Assembly (NCBI GenBank): GCA_014382365.1
Contig: JACNJW010000053.1
Location: 62,001 to 126,000 of the forward strand
Origin: SAR324 cluster bacterium
GTDB taxonomy: Bacteria > SAR324 > NAC60-12
Length of the DNA stretch: 64,000 bases
Reading direction: 5' to 3'
A program made the position numbers and the translations under genes. Of this stretch, positions 17,779 to 26,449 are shown piece after piece (position 1 is the first letter of the stretch; each line of letters opens with the position of its first letter). The notes beneath the pieces are model-generated. The model made no database searches and was not told the origin of the DNA. It saw only the letters and a list, made by a program, of their open reading frames with translations.

Positions 17779-17815
17779 ATTATTTATCAGTCTTAAAATA
17801 TTTCAATACCACTTC

Positions 17816-18385
17816 TTACAGATGCCTGTAAAAGTGAACTCCAATTGAAGGACTGGTAGTCACGATAGACAAATTATTTTCCAGACGGATTTGTCTTTGG
17901 GCAATCTCTAAAGCAAGTCCAAGAATTTCAAAAGGAAATTCCCAGCCGATTCCAAGGTATGCTCCATTTCCTTTTAACTCACCAAGAGTACCCTCACTTT
18001 TTAACAAATTTTTTGAAACTCCCCAGCGGATGAAAATACCACCATCTCCTTGAAATGGATCATGTTTACCTTCAAAGCCAAGTTTCCAGAGTTCCATACG
18101 CTGTCCTCTGCCTATGCTTTTTGACTGCCTATTAAAATCAATGTACATCAATCCCAGTGCCAGTCCAAATGAAAATTGATAAGGTTCTTCCCACCAGAAA
18201 TTTATTGTTGGACCAATTCCGGAAGTTGTTTCTTTTTCAAACTGGTTTTCGTAATTTAATTTGACTGTATCAAAATGCTCTCTGGCTCGGAGTCGCAATT
18301 TTCCTGCAAAGACAGTTTCGGTCAGGCACAACATAACAATAAACAAACAGAAAAATATTTGCCATTTCGTTGAAATATAGGACAT
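17816..18385 (-). CDS. Probable outer-membrane or periplasmic beta-rich protein, unknown function
   Basis: This encodes 189 residues from the ATG at 18385. An upstream in-frame ATG at 18457 would add 24 charged residues before the signal peptide, which is unlikely. The signal peptide spans about 9-31 (WQIFFCLFIVMLCLTETVFA) with cleavage before GKLRL. The mature protein has alternating aromatic/glycine strands (NFWWEEPYQFSFGLALGLMY, GNGAYLGIGWEFPFEI) typical of small barrels of the acyloxyacyl/OmpW-like size class. I do not recognise the family. It converges on the antiporter gene. Confidence 0.6.
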   Translation of the reverse strand: MSYISTKWQIFFCLFIVMLCLTETVFAGKLRLRAREHFDTVKLNYENQFEKETTSGIGPTINFWWEEPYQFSFGLALGLMYIDFNRQSKSIGRGQRMELWKLGFEGKHDPFQGDGGIFIRWGVSKNLLKSEGTLGELKGNGAYLGIGWEFPFEILGLALEIAQRQIRLENNLSIVTTSPSIGVHFYRHL

Positions 18386-18457
18386 TCTTAGTTTGTGGTA
18401 TTCACGATGTTTTATCGGTTTTACTGATGTTAACCTCAGATCTTTGAGCGGCCGCAT

Positions 18458-18809
18458 TATTCATTTAATTAAATTGATGTGACTATTATTTCCAGAATTA
18501 GGACTCTAAATCTAGGAGGAAGTTTGCAACTCCTACGTTTATATATCAAGCTATTCCTGACAATAATCTGGAATTATTGTACTTGGAGATCCAGTTTTTA
18601 ATATTAATCTAAGCGATACTACGAGCAGTCTATTTTAGCATGTTTGTTTTTGTTCAATCTCTTCAGAAATAAAAATATGTGCAGGAGAAGTTATTGTCAA
18701 TACTGGAAATAGTAAAAATATTTTGCTCCTTTGTTTAGTTTGACTTAAAATGAAATGTTAATTTATCAGCTACTCTCAAAAAATTAGAACTCCAAACTAT
18801 TAAAAATAA
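18458..18809. other. Intergenic spacer, mostly featureless
   Basis: This is an AT-rich 352-base spacer between divergent genes. It contains a small dyad, taggag (18513-18518) with ctccta (18530-18535), that could form a hairpin. No open frame, RNA gene or convincing promoter could be supported. Confidence 0.4.
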
Positions 18810-19970
18810 ATGTCTTACTCCGGCAACGTACATGAGATTTGCTTTGAAGAAAAGAAAATCCTGCTCATTGGTACCGCCCATATTTCACAATCAAGTGTAG
18901 ATGAAGTGAACCATGTAATTGAGCAGGAAAAGCCGGATACGGTTTGCATTGAACTTTGCTCCTCGCGCCATCAGGCAGTGCTGGAAAAAGATCAATGGAA
19001 AAACATGGACATCTTCAAGGTGGTGCGCGAGGGTAAGTCCTTTTTACTCTTTGCAAATTTGATCATGACTGCTTTCCAGAAACGTCTGGGCTCTCAGCTT
19101 GGTGTTAAACCTGGTGCAGAAATGCTGGAAGCTTCAAAAGCAGCAGACCGGGTTGGAGCCGAACTGGTATTGGCTGACAGAGATGTTAAAATTACTTTGC
19201 AGCGTACCTGGCGAGGAATGACTTTTTGGGGCAGGATGAAAGTGTTGAGTCAGTTGCTGGCTAGTTTGTTTGTACGTGAAGAAATCAGCAAGGAGGAAAT
19301 TGAAAAACTCAAAGAAAGTGATGCGCTTTCAGAAGCCATGCAAATGCTGGCAGAACAGTCTCCTGAAATGAAACGTATTCTGATTGATGAAAGAGATCAG
19401 TTTATGGCAGAAAAGATAAAACAAACTCAGGGCAAACGGATTGTCGCGGTAGTTGGTGCAGGTCATGTAAAAGGACTGACTGCAGAATTGGAGCGGGAAC
19501 ATAATCTGTCAGAATTAGAAACGGTACCACCTCCGGGAAAACTTGGTACTTGGCTCAAATGGGGAATTCCTGCCCTGATTGTCAGTTTGATCGGTTATGG
19601 ATTCTTTACTGTTGAAACAGATGTAAGTATTGAAATGATTCAGCGCTGGTTTCTGATCAACGGGACACTTTCCGCTCTTGGAACGGCAATCGCTTTTGGG
19701 CACCCGATTACCATTGCTACTGCATTTGTGGCAGCCCCATTCACTTCACTTAATCCTGCAGTTGCAGCAGGCTGGGTGGCAGGGTTGGTTGAAGCCTTTT
19801 TACGCAAACCTCAGGTACGTGATTTTGAAAACCTTGCAGACGATATCACACACCTTAAAGGTTTTTGGCAAAATAACATCACCCGCATTTTACTGGTAGT
19901 TATGTTTGCAAATTTGGGCAGTGCAATCGGCACATTTTTGGGAGGCTTTGCTATTGCGTCACTTCTATAA
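18810..19970 (+). CDS. TraB/PrgY-family protein with C-terminal membrane domain
   Basis: This encodes 386 residues. The N-terminal half carries the TraB/GumN hallmark pieces: LIGTAHISQSSVDEV (about 15-29), DTVCIELCSSRH (about 42-53) and VVGAGHVKGL (about 215-224). These contain the conserved GTAH, E/R and GxGH residues proposed to form a metal-dependent hydrolase site. The C-terminal 140 residues hold three or four hydrophobic helices. Enterococcal TraB shuts down pheromone; bacterial chromosomal homologues have no settled function. It is a single gene, convergent with the downstream ABC ATPase gene (31-base gap). Confidence 0.88.
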   Translation: MSYSGNVHEICFEEKKILLIGTAHISQSSVDEVNHVIEQEKPDTVCIELCSSRHQAVLEKDQWKNMDIFKVVREGKSFLLFANLIMTAFQKRLGSQLGVKPGAEMLEASKAADRVGAELVLADRDVKITLQRTWRGMTFWGRMKVLSQLLASLFVREEISKEEIEKLKESDALSEAMQMLAEQSPEMKRILIDERDQFMAEKIKQTQGKRIVAVVGAGHVKGLTAELEREHNLSELETVPPPGKLGTWLKWGIPALIVSLIGYGFFTVETDVSIEMIQRWFLINGTLSALGTAIAFGHPITIATAFVAAPFTSLNPAVAAGWVAGLVEAFLRKPQVRDFENLADDITHLKGFWQNNITRILLVVMFANLGSAIGTFLGGFAIASLL

Positions 19971-20001
19971 TTGGTCGCAGAGATATTCCCGTTTCTGAAT
20001 T

Positions 20002-21507
20002 TCAAGAAATTACCAGCCTAAAAGAACCATCCTGAATTGCTTCAAAAGCTAACTCCCTGTTTAGACAACTTAGTTGCTCTGCCTCAAGGTGAGTTACGTA
20101 GAGGATTTGTGTTGCTGAGTTTTTCACCATTTGATCTATCAGAGCCAAAACCCGGTTGCGGTTTGTGCTGTCCAAACCCTGACATGGTTCATCTAGGATA
20201 AGCAGTGGTGGAGATTTAACCATGGCTCTGGCAATCAGGAGCAGTCGCTGCTGTCCGTATGAGAGTCGGGTGAAATCAAGCTCGGCAAGCTTTTCAACTT
20301 CAAGCAACGTCATTATGCCGAATGCCCTTGCCGTTTGTGACTCTGAAGCTGGTTGATAATAACCGATTGAATCAAAAAAGCCTGAAAGCACCACTTTCAG
20401 GGCAGAAACAGTTTCCCGATAGCGAACCTGAAACTCAGGTGATACAAGTCCAATTTTCTGTTTAATGTCCCAAATGCTCTCGCCGGAACCACGACGTCGA
20501 CCAAAAAGATAAATTTCATTTGCATAAGCCTGTAGATTGTCACCGCAAATCAAACTCAGCAGTGTCGATTTTCCAGCTCCGTTGGGTCCAACAATTTTCC
20601 AGTTTTCTCCTTGTTTTACTGACCAGTTAAAATTTTTCAGTACAATTTTTTCGGCATAACGGACATTCACGTTATTCATCCGGATCAGGGTCTGGCCCGT
20701 GATTGTTTCCTGTAGAGCGTGAGCAAAGGGGGGCTGAAAAAACTTTTTATGTTTCTCTACGGAGTTTTCAAGGACTTTGTTTAGAGTTTTTTTAAACTCA
20801 ACTTTTCCATTAAGCAAATTCATCTGTGCCGGTGTTAAAACCTTGGAGCGCAAACCTTGAGCAAAAACCTTTCCGGATTTCAAACAAAGAACGTGTGTGA
20901 TTTCCGGAACTATATTTTCAAAATGATGACTGATCAACCAGATTGCCAGTCCGTTCTTGATGAGCTTTGAAAGTGTCTCTTTTAGCCACAGCACAGATTC
21001 TGTATCTAAACCTTCAAAAGGTTCATCAAGAATCAGCAGTTCAGGTTTTGCAAGCAGAGCTTTTCCAATCAAAGTTTTGCGTATTTCTCCATTCGAAAAA
21101 AAACGTACCGGCATTTCCAGTAGGCTTGAAATTCCAAGTTGTTCTGCAACTCTAAATAACTCCTGCTGTTGCTTACCATCCGGATCGATAACTTCACGAG
21201 CACTCAAATAATGCTCTTCATTTCCACTGTATTCTTCGAAGCGGTCTTTTTTTTCTTCACGGGCAACCAGATTTTTTTGTTGCTCGAGTGAAACATGTGC
21301 GATGTTGGCAAAATCTGCTATTTCAGTCTGACGTTTGATAGTTCCGCAATAAGGTGTTTGACCCAGAATTACTCTTATGAGTGTTGATTTCCCCGCACCA
21401 TTTGGGCCCAGAATTGCCCAGCTCTGGCCGAATTCCGGAGACCATGAAATGTTTTTTAAAATTGGTTTGTCCCAGAGTTTGTTAGAGACGTTTTTGAGAG
21501 TGAGCAC
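20002..21507 (-). CDS. Twin-ATPase ABC protein (ModF/PhrA-like)
   Basis: This encodes 501 residues with two ABC ATPase domains and no membrane segment. Walker A motifs GPNGAGKSTL occur near 34-43 and again near 308-317. Signature/Walker B pairs are FSNGEIRKT...LLILDEPFEGLD and LSYGQQRLLLIARA...LLILDEPCQGLD. The order and size match ModF-type tandem ATPases, whose role is unclear, rather than ABC-F ribosome factors, because the ABC-F linker is absent. The first signature is degenerate (FSNGE). No cognate permease or binding protein is adjacent; the upstream gene is a complete ABC exporter on the same strand. Confidence 0.85.
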   Translation of the reverse strand: MLTLKNVSNKLWDKPILKNISWSPEFGQSWAILGPNGAGKSTLIRVILGQTPYCGTIKRQTEIADFANIAHVSLEQQKNLVAREEKKDRFEEYSGNEEHYLSAREVIDPDGKQQQELFRVAEQLGISSLLEMPVRFFSNGEIRKTLIGKALLAKPELLILDEPFEGLDTESVLWLKETLSKLIKNGLAIWLISHHFENIVPEITHVLCLKSGKVFAQGLRSKVLTPAQMNLLNGKVEFKKTLNKVLENSVEKHKKFFQPPFAHALQETITGQTLIRMNNVNVRYAEKIVLKNFNWSVKQGENWKIVGPNGAGKSTLLSLICGDNLQAYANEIYLFGRRRGSGESIWDIKQKIGLVSPEFQVRYRETVSALKVVLSGFFDSIGYYQPASESQTARAFGIMTLLEVEKLAELDFTRLSYGQQRLLLIARAMVKSPPLLILDEPCQGLDSTNRNRVLALIDQMVKNSATQILYVTHLEAEQLSCLNRELAFEAIQDGSFRLVIS

Positions 21508-21593
21508 AGGGATTGATGTTGTTGTCAGTGTTGGAAATAGTGTTTTTTGAAAGGCTGTAAATTAAAGATGAATCCAGGCAAGATTAGCAAAGT

Positions 21594-23390
21594 TCATGCA
21601 CTGTGCTCGTTTTGCAGGGCCCACATTTGCTGGTAATAACCTGGACGTTGTATCAGTTCTGCATGTCTGCCGCGATCCACAATTTCTCCTTCATCCAGCA
21701 CCAGAATCAAATCTGCTTTTTCCATCGATGTGACACGATGTGACACGATGAGTAGACTTCCAGCCAATGCTGGTTGATTGTTCACCGGCTTGAGCAGTTT
21801 ATGTATTTCCCGCAGCAGATGACGTTCTGTTTCATAGTCAACTGCAGAAAGAACATTGTCTAAGATCAGCAGATCACAAGGTTTCATCATCGCCCGTGCC
21901 AGACTGATACGCTGTTTTTGTCCGCCGGAAAGCATAATTCCTTTTTCACCAACAAGAGTCTTCTCCTGTTTTGGAAAACGGGCCACTTCCTTATCCAGTG
22001 CAGCAGAATAGAGGACTTTCTGAAACTGCTCGGAATCAGTGGAGTTAGAATTTTCCAGTGCAAGATTCATATTATTTTCTGCTGTATCCGAAAATAAAAA
22101 TGGCTCCTGGGTCACAGTTCTGATGCAGCTGCGGACGTTGTTGTCACTGAGAGTTGCCAGGTCGTGGTCTCCTAAAAATATAGAATCCGGTCCCATTTCT
22201 AAATAGCGGTTTAAGCCGTTAACAAGAGTAGATTTTCCGGATCCAATTCGTCCCAGCACTCCAATGACCTGACCGGGATTAATCGTGAAATTGATGTTTC
22301 GGAGTACGTCAACCTCACTCTCCGGATAGCGGAAACTCAATTTTTTTACTTTCAGTCCTGAAGTGGTAAAAAGAGATTTTAGTTTTGTTTCCGGAAGTGA
22401 AATCAGTTTTGAACGAGGCAGGTCCTGCTGTAAAACGGTTTGGATGCTGGCCAGTCCAACCAAACCCTGCTGAAACATTGTTGTTACCCAGCCCAGCCCC
22501 ATCAAAGGAAAAGTCAACAAGGCAGAATAAGCTATAAAAGCAGTCAACTGACCTATGCTGAAGTTTTCTTCAATTACCATCATTCCTCCAACCAGCAGCA
22601 CCAGCAGTTTTAGAAAATTCTCCAGGTTGCCCAGCATCGGCATCACAAAAGAGCGTGTCCAGGCAATTTTCATTGAACGGCGCAGCATGTCCTTGTTTTC
22701 TGTCTCAAATCGTTTGGTACTCCACTCGCGCATTGACTGGTTTTTAATCAGGTCAATTGCCGAAAGTGATGAAACTGTAAAACCGGAAAGACGCTGCAGA
22801 CTTTCCATCCGTCCCCGCATATTCCGCACCAGCACGTTCATGCCAAGGCGGACTGCAGTGAAAACAATAAGAATTGGAATGACACAGTAAAGGGTCAGGT
22901 TTGGTGAGAGCTGCCACATTTTATAAGGAGTCAGCGAAAGTGCCATAGTGATGTTGAAGGCCTGCATCAACCCAAAACCACAAATCATCCGGACTCCTGT
23001 GATGTCATTGTTGATGCGTGAAATTATGTTTCCGGACGGATTGGCATCATAATAATTTTTTTGCAGAGCCATCAGTTTGTGAAACATATCATTTTTAATC
23101 TGGCATTCAATTGCTCTTCCGGGATTGAAAAAAAGAATCCTGGACAGTGTCCGTACGACCATCATCACAAGTGCCAATACGAGCATGGTCAGCATATAAT
23201 ACCACAATAAATCCTGACGATTTTCCAGATCATCATTTAACAAATCAATACTTAAGCGGACATATTCAGGGATACTGACTGCAATCCAGTTTGTTGCTAA
23301 AATGGCCATAACTCCCAGTGAATAAGAAAGCCAATGCTGCTGAATGTAGTAGCCAAGTAAGGCAAATTTATTGTTGGTTTTTGGAGGCAT
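21594..23390 (-). CDS. ABC exporter half-transporter (fused membrane and ATPase domains)
   Basis: This encodes 598 residues. Six transmembrane helices (residues about 18-310) precede an ATPase domain with Walker A GRIGSGKST (about 389-397), signature LSGGQKQRISLARAM, Walker B DLLILDNVLSAVD and a switch histidine in IVSHRVTSM. The layout is MsbA/MdlAB-like and half-size, so it acts as a homo- or heterodimer. Walker B ends LDNVLSAVD instead of LDEATSALD: Asn replaces the catalytic Glu, which often marks the degenerate partner of a heterodimer as in MdlA. No second half-transporter is adjacent. The substrate is unknown. Confidence 0.88.
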   Translation of the reverse strand: MPPKTNNKFALLGYYIQQHWLSYSLGVMAILATNWIAVSIPEYVRLSIDLLNDDLENRQDLLWYYMLTMLVLALVMMVVRTLSRILFFNPGRAIECQIKNDMFHKLMALQKNYYDANPSGNIISRINNDITGVRMICGFGLMQAFNITMALSLTPYKMWQLSPNLTLYCVIPILIVFTAVRLGMNVLVRNMRGRMESLQRLSGFTVSSLSAIDLIKNQSMREWSTKRFETENKDMLRRSMKIAWTRSFVMPMLGNLENFLKLLVLLVGGMMVIEENFSIGQLTAFIAYSALLTFPLMGLGWVTTMFQQGLVGLASIQTVLQQDLPRSKLISLPETKLKSLFTTSGLKVKKLSFRYPESEVDVLRNINFTINPGQVIGVLGRIGSGKSTLVNGLNRYLEMGPDSIFLGDHDLATLSDNNVRSCIRTVTQEPFLFSDTAENNMNLALENSNSTDSEQFQKVLYSAALDKEVARFPKQEKTLVGEKGIMLSGGQKQRISLARAMMKPCDLLILDNVLSAVDYETERHLLREIHKLLKPVNNQPALAGSLLIVSHRVTSMEKADLILVLDEGEIVDRGRHAELIQRPGYYQQMWALQNEHSA

Positions 23391-23534
23391 TATTATTCAA
23401 AAAAATATTAATTTCAGCAAGCCAGTTTAAATTATGTTTTCCTGTAATAAATAGTTTACAGCAACAATTGCTGTGACCTTTTGGTTTTAATTTATCAGTT
23501 GAATTTAGAATTATGTTTTTGCACTGGCAGAAAA

Positions 23535-24617
23535 TCACAATTTTGCCGCAGCGGCTTTTTTTGCTTTTCGGCGCATTGCTTGACGATTTTTGCGGACTTT
23601 CTGATAAAACCAGACGGCTTTGTTATGTTCCCTCAATGTAGTGGAAAACTGGCTGCTGCCGTCGCCACGTGCTACAAAATATAGATACTTTTTGTCTGCC
23701 GGATAAAGCACACTGTGCAGGGAGGAGAGACCGGGATTGGAAATAGGAGTGGGAGTCAATCCACGTTTTTTATATGTGTTGTATGGAGTCGGCTGACGTA
23801 AATGCTTACGTGTCAGGTTTCCGTTAAATTTACTCAGTCCATAGATGACAGTTGGGTCGCTATCCAGACGCATTTTGCGCTGAAGCCGATTATGAAAAAC
23901 TGAGGCAATCATTGGCCGGTCGGAGTCTGTGCCGGTTTCCTTTTCAACTATGGAAGCCAGAATAAGAACCTCATATTCGCTCATACCAATCTCCTTGGCA
24001 CGCAACCGAAAATCGGCATTGAAAACACGTCGGTACTGCGCAATCATTGCCGATAAAATGTCAGCAGCAGTTTCTGCCCGCGAAAAAAAATAAGTTTCCG
24101 GAAACAAGAAACCTTCCAAAGAGGTAAGTTCCGGGATTCCAGTTTTTGCCAGTAAATGCGGATCATTTTTCAGTGAAAGTACCACCTCTTTATCGGCCAA
24201 ATCTGCACGATGCAGGCGCTCAGCAATTTGTGCAAAATTTTCACCTTCTGGTATCGTGATTCGATGCCGGATACTCTTTCCGGAAATCAGATACTGCAGT
24301 AGTTCTGAAGTATTCCAACTGTGTTGTAATTTAAATTCTCCTGCCTGTATTCTGGAATGTACTTTTAATTTTTTGGCCAGATAGTGATAAAGTCTTGGAT
24401 GCGGCAGCAGTCCCTTGGCTTTGATCCGCAGAGTTACGCCGTCAAAAGTTGAACCACGGGGAATCAGAATAATAGAATTTTCTTCAATTGCTGCAGACTT
24501 GATGGGGCTGTTATAAATGTTAAACAGATAAGCTGCAAGAGCGAGCATAGCGGATACACCAAGTATAAGCGTGGCGCCCAGTAGGTTTTTCCAGTTTTTA
24601 ATTATGAACAACTTCAT
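23535..24617 (-). CDS. mltG: Endolytic murein transglycosylase MltG
   Basis: This encodes 360 residues. It is an inner-membrane enzyme that cleaves nascent glycan strands and is proposed to set their length. It has one N-terminal transmembrane helix (about 11-33), a LysM-like region, then the YceG domain with LEGFLFPETY (167-176), ASIVEKETG (221-229, catalytic Glu225), FHNRLQRKMRLDSDPTVIYG (241-260) and TPYNTY...PISNPGLSSL. The C-terminus has an unusual basic tail (KNRQAMRRKAKKAAAAKL). It is single, on the minus strand, 144 bases from the ABC exporter. Confidence 0.95.
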   Translation of the reverse strand: MKLFIIKNWKNLLGATLILGVSAMLALAAYLFNIYNSPIKSAAIEENSIILIPRGSTFDGVTLRIKAKGLLPHPRLYHYLAKKLKVHSRIQAGEFKLQHSWNTSELLQYLISGKSIRHRITIPEGENFAQIAERLHRADLADKEVVLSLKNDPHLLAKTGIPELTSLEGFLFPETYFFSRAETAADILSAMIAQYRRVFNADFRLRAKEIGMSEYEVLILASIVEKETGTDSDRPMIASVFHNRLQRKMRLDSDPTVIYGLSKFNGNLTRKHLRQPTPYNTYKKRGLTPTPISNPGLSSLHSVLYPADKKYLYFVARGDGSSQFSTTLREHNKAVWFYQKVRKNRQAMRRKAKKAAAAKL

Positions 24618-24817
24618 TGAGTTGGATCTTTTGGCTGATTGAGTGTATTATGCTACTGCAGACTAATTATATAGATAGACAGAAAAGAACGCAACATATG
24701 GAACCAGCGAGTTCTACTTTCTACAAGATTGTTCCACAGAGCCTGTTGTATAATTTATGAAATGCCTTTTTAGCAACGGTTAATAATTTAGTTGGTCCGG
24801 TGTTATAAATAATAAAC

Positions 24818-24846
24818 TTGTATTTCAGTTAAAGGTGATTTATAAT
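24818..24846 (+). promoter_or_regulatory. Predicted sigma70-type promoter of rplC
   Basis: A perfect -10 TATAAT (24841-24846) lies 17 bases after TTGTAT (24818-24823, 3 of 6 matches to TTGACA). Transcription would start near 24853 and give a leader of about 75 bases before rplC. The exact -10 and optimal spacing make this the best promoter-like match seen in the window. Confidence 0.6.
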
Positions 24847-24870
24847 TTGCTGTTAACTGAACAAATAGTG

Positions 24871-24891
24871 CGTTCCGAATCTGCTGGAACG
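24871..24891 (+). promoter_or_regulatory. Leader hairpin upstream of rplC
   Basis: Arms cgttcc and ggaacg (6 bp, extendable by a G-U pair) enclose a 9-base loop within the predicted rplC 5-prime leader, 36 bases before the start codon. Ribosomal protein mRNAs are often autoregulated through leader structures, so a control role is possible. It does not match a leader family I can name. Confidence 0.4.
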
Positions 24892-24927
24892 TATACATAA
24901 ATCAAGACTTTTTAAAGTGAGGAATCC

Positions 24928-25548
24928 ATGTTAAATGGACTATTGGCCCGCAAGATTGGCATGACCCAAATATTTGAAGAAGACGGAACAGCACTTCCGG
25001 TTACAGTGCTGCAGTCCGGACCAATGACCGTAATTCAGAAAAAGACTCTGGAAAAAGACGGCTGCAACCATGTACAAGTTGGTTTTGAAGCAATTCCTGA
25101 ACGCAAAGTAAACAAGCCGATTAAAGGTCATTACAAAGAACAGGCTCCTACTCGTTTTTTACGTGAGTTTGAAGTAGAGAACATTGACGAGGTAGAAGTC
25201 GGACAGGTTTTTGATGTGAGTTTATTTTCTGAAGGAGAAAGCATAGCTGTTTCCGGGAACTCAAAAGGTAAAGGTTTTACTGGTGTAATGAAACGTCATG
25301 GTTTTGCCGGACAACCTGCCAGTCATGGTCACCGTGGACACCGCGGTACCGGTAGTATTGGGCAGTGTGCCACTCCATCCCGTGTTTTTAAAGGTAAAAA
25401 AATGCACGGCCGTCATGGTAACAGCAAAGTAACACAGCTGGGCTTAAAAATTGTCAAGATTCTTGCAGATGAAGCAGTTGTACTGGTCAAGGGCGCAGTT
25501 CCAGGACCAAATGGAGGACTGGTAACGATCCTCAAGAGTAATCGCTGA
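24928..25548 (+). CDS. rplC: 50S ribosomal protein L3
   Basis: This encodes 206 residues, full length for bacterial L3, a primary assembly protein of the large subunit near the peptidyl-transferase centre. It has GLLARKIGMTQIF at the N-terminus, the GKGFTGVMKRHGFAG segment and PASHGHRGHRGTGSIG with the glutamine (methylation-type) region, then VFKGKKMHGRHGN. A GAGG Shine-Dalgarno lies about 7 bases before the ATG. L3 is normally the second gene of the S10 operon (rpsJ-rplC-rplD). Here it stands alone between mltG and an unknown gene, with its own promoter, leader hairpin and terminator. Confidence 0.96.
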   Translation: MLNGLLARKIGMTQIFEEDGTALPVTVLQSGPMTVIQKKTLEKDGCNHVQVGFEAIPERKVNKPIKGHYKEQAPTRFLREFEVENIDEVEVGQVFDVSLFSEGESIAVSGNSKGKGFTGVMKRHGFAGQPASHGHRGHRGTGSIGQCATPSRVFKGKKMHGRHGNSKVTQLGLKIVKILADEAVVLVKGAVPGPNGGLVTILKSNR

Positions 25549-25563
25549 TTTCAGTAAAAAAAT

Positions 25564-25588
25564 CGGGCGATACGACCTGTATCGCCCG
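25564..25588 (+). terminator. Intrinsic-type terminator of rplC
   Basis: cgggcgatac and gtatcgcccg form a perfect 10-bp GC-rich stem with a 5-base loop, starting 16 bases after the rplC stop codon. The following tract (cctaaataaaat) is not a clean T-run, but stem strength and position make termination very likely. Confidence 0.8.
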
Positions 25589-25989
25589 CCTAAATAAAAT
25601 CCACTAATATTTTACATTAAAGTTTAGGGCTGTATCTCCGATAAGGTACTATAAGCTCTGGATTGCTTTCCTGTTTGGAAGGCAGGGATAGTTCTATTTT
25701 AGAATTGTCACTGTATTTTGCAGAGGAATATGGTGTTATCACTGGGTACTCCGGATTGAAGTTCTTTAGTATTTTAGGTGAATTGTTGCCAAAACAAATT
25801 CAGCAAAGTTGCGGACTTGGTTTTAAAAGGTCTAAGAGCAGGTGCGTCCTTAATTGTGCCGCCTTGCAGTTTGTGGTGGTTCGGTTTGCCTAGCTAAATG
25901 ATTGAATCACGCTTTAGTTACGTTACAAAATTTGCGGAATAGCCTGAGATCCAATTAGCGCAAATCATAATCAGTATAATAAAGGAAAA
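25589..25989. other. Intergenic spacer after rplC terminator
   Basis: About 400 bases separate the rplC terminator from the next gene. A 76-codon frame (25663-25893) has no Shine-Dalgarno and no protein-like pattern, so it is not called. A TATAAT at 25975-25980 lies too close to the next start codon to be its promoter unless transcription is nearly leaderless. Confidence 0.4.
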
Positions 25990-26397
25990 ATGGCATTCAA
26001 AACCAAAGTTGTTCTGGTGGTTCTGCTGGTGGCCTTATTGATTGGAGTTCCTCCCGGACTCAGTCAACAACCTCCGGCAGATAACCGAGATAATCTGTAT
26101 TCAATCTGGTTGAAGCTTTCAATGATGGGTCACAATCAGTCTGAAATAGAGGGGATACTGGTTGGTATTACCGAACAGCAACTGGTGCGTCTTAAAAATC
26201 GCTTACGTCGGGATGTTCTGGATACGCTGCTGCACCTAAATTTGAGCAACGAAATTGAGTTAAGCAGGACTGAGCAGGATCTGGTGATGATTCGTGACAA
26301 GATCCGGACAGAAATTCGTTTTGCAGGACTTGAAAACGATCGTCTGCTCCAGCGGATGATTCGTCATAAATTTGGAATATCACTGCAGAATATATAA
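25990..26397 (+). CDS. Small secreted helical protein, unknown function
   Basis: This encodes 135 residues in a family I do not recognise. It has a strong Sec signal peptide (FKTKVVLVVLLVALLIGVPP, cleavage near LSQ-QPPADN). The mature region of about 105 residues is almost entirely amphipathic helix, rich in Leu, Arg, Glu and Gln, without cysteines. A periplasmic helical protein is the plain reading. AAAGGA precedes the ATG. It is a single gene, convergent with the ABC-2 permease downstream and preceded by a long spacer after rplC. Confidence 0.65.
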   Translation: MAFKTKVVLVVLLVALLIGVPPGLSQQPPADNRDNLYSIWLKLSMMGHNQSEIEGILVGITEQQLVRLKNRLRRDVLDTLLHLNLSNEIELSRTEQDLVMIRDKIRTEIRFAGLENDRLLQRMIRHKFGISLQNI

Positions 26398-26449
26398 TAC
26401 AATAAAGCTTGGTGTGACAATTGGGTTTAAACTCAGCACCAAACTCTTC

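Noticed and set aside
21728..21750. Tandem tgtgacacga repeat
   Set aside because: It falls inside the ABC exporter coding region over the conserved switch-histidine segment (VSHRV), so it is explained by codons and not a separate repeat.
25663..25893. 76-codon open frame after the rplC terminator
   Set aside because: No Shine-Dalgarno, no protein-like composition and no recognisable motif; it is preceded by a terminator and lies in AT-rich spacer.
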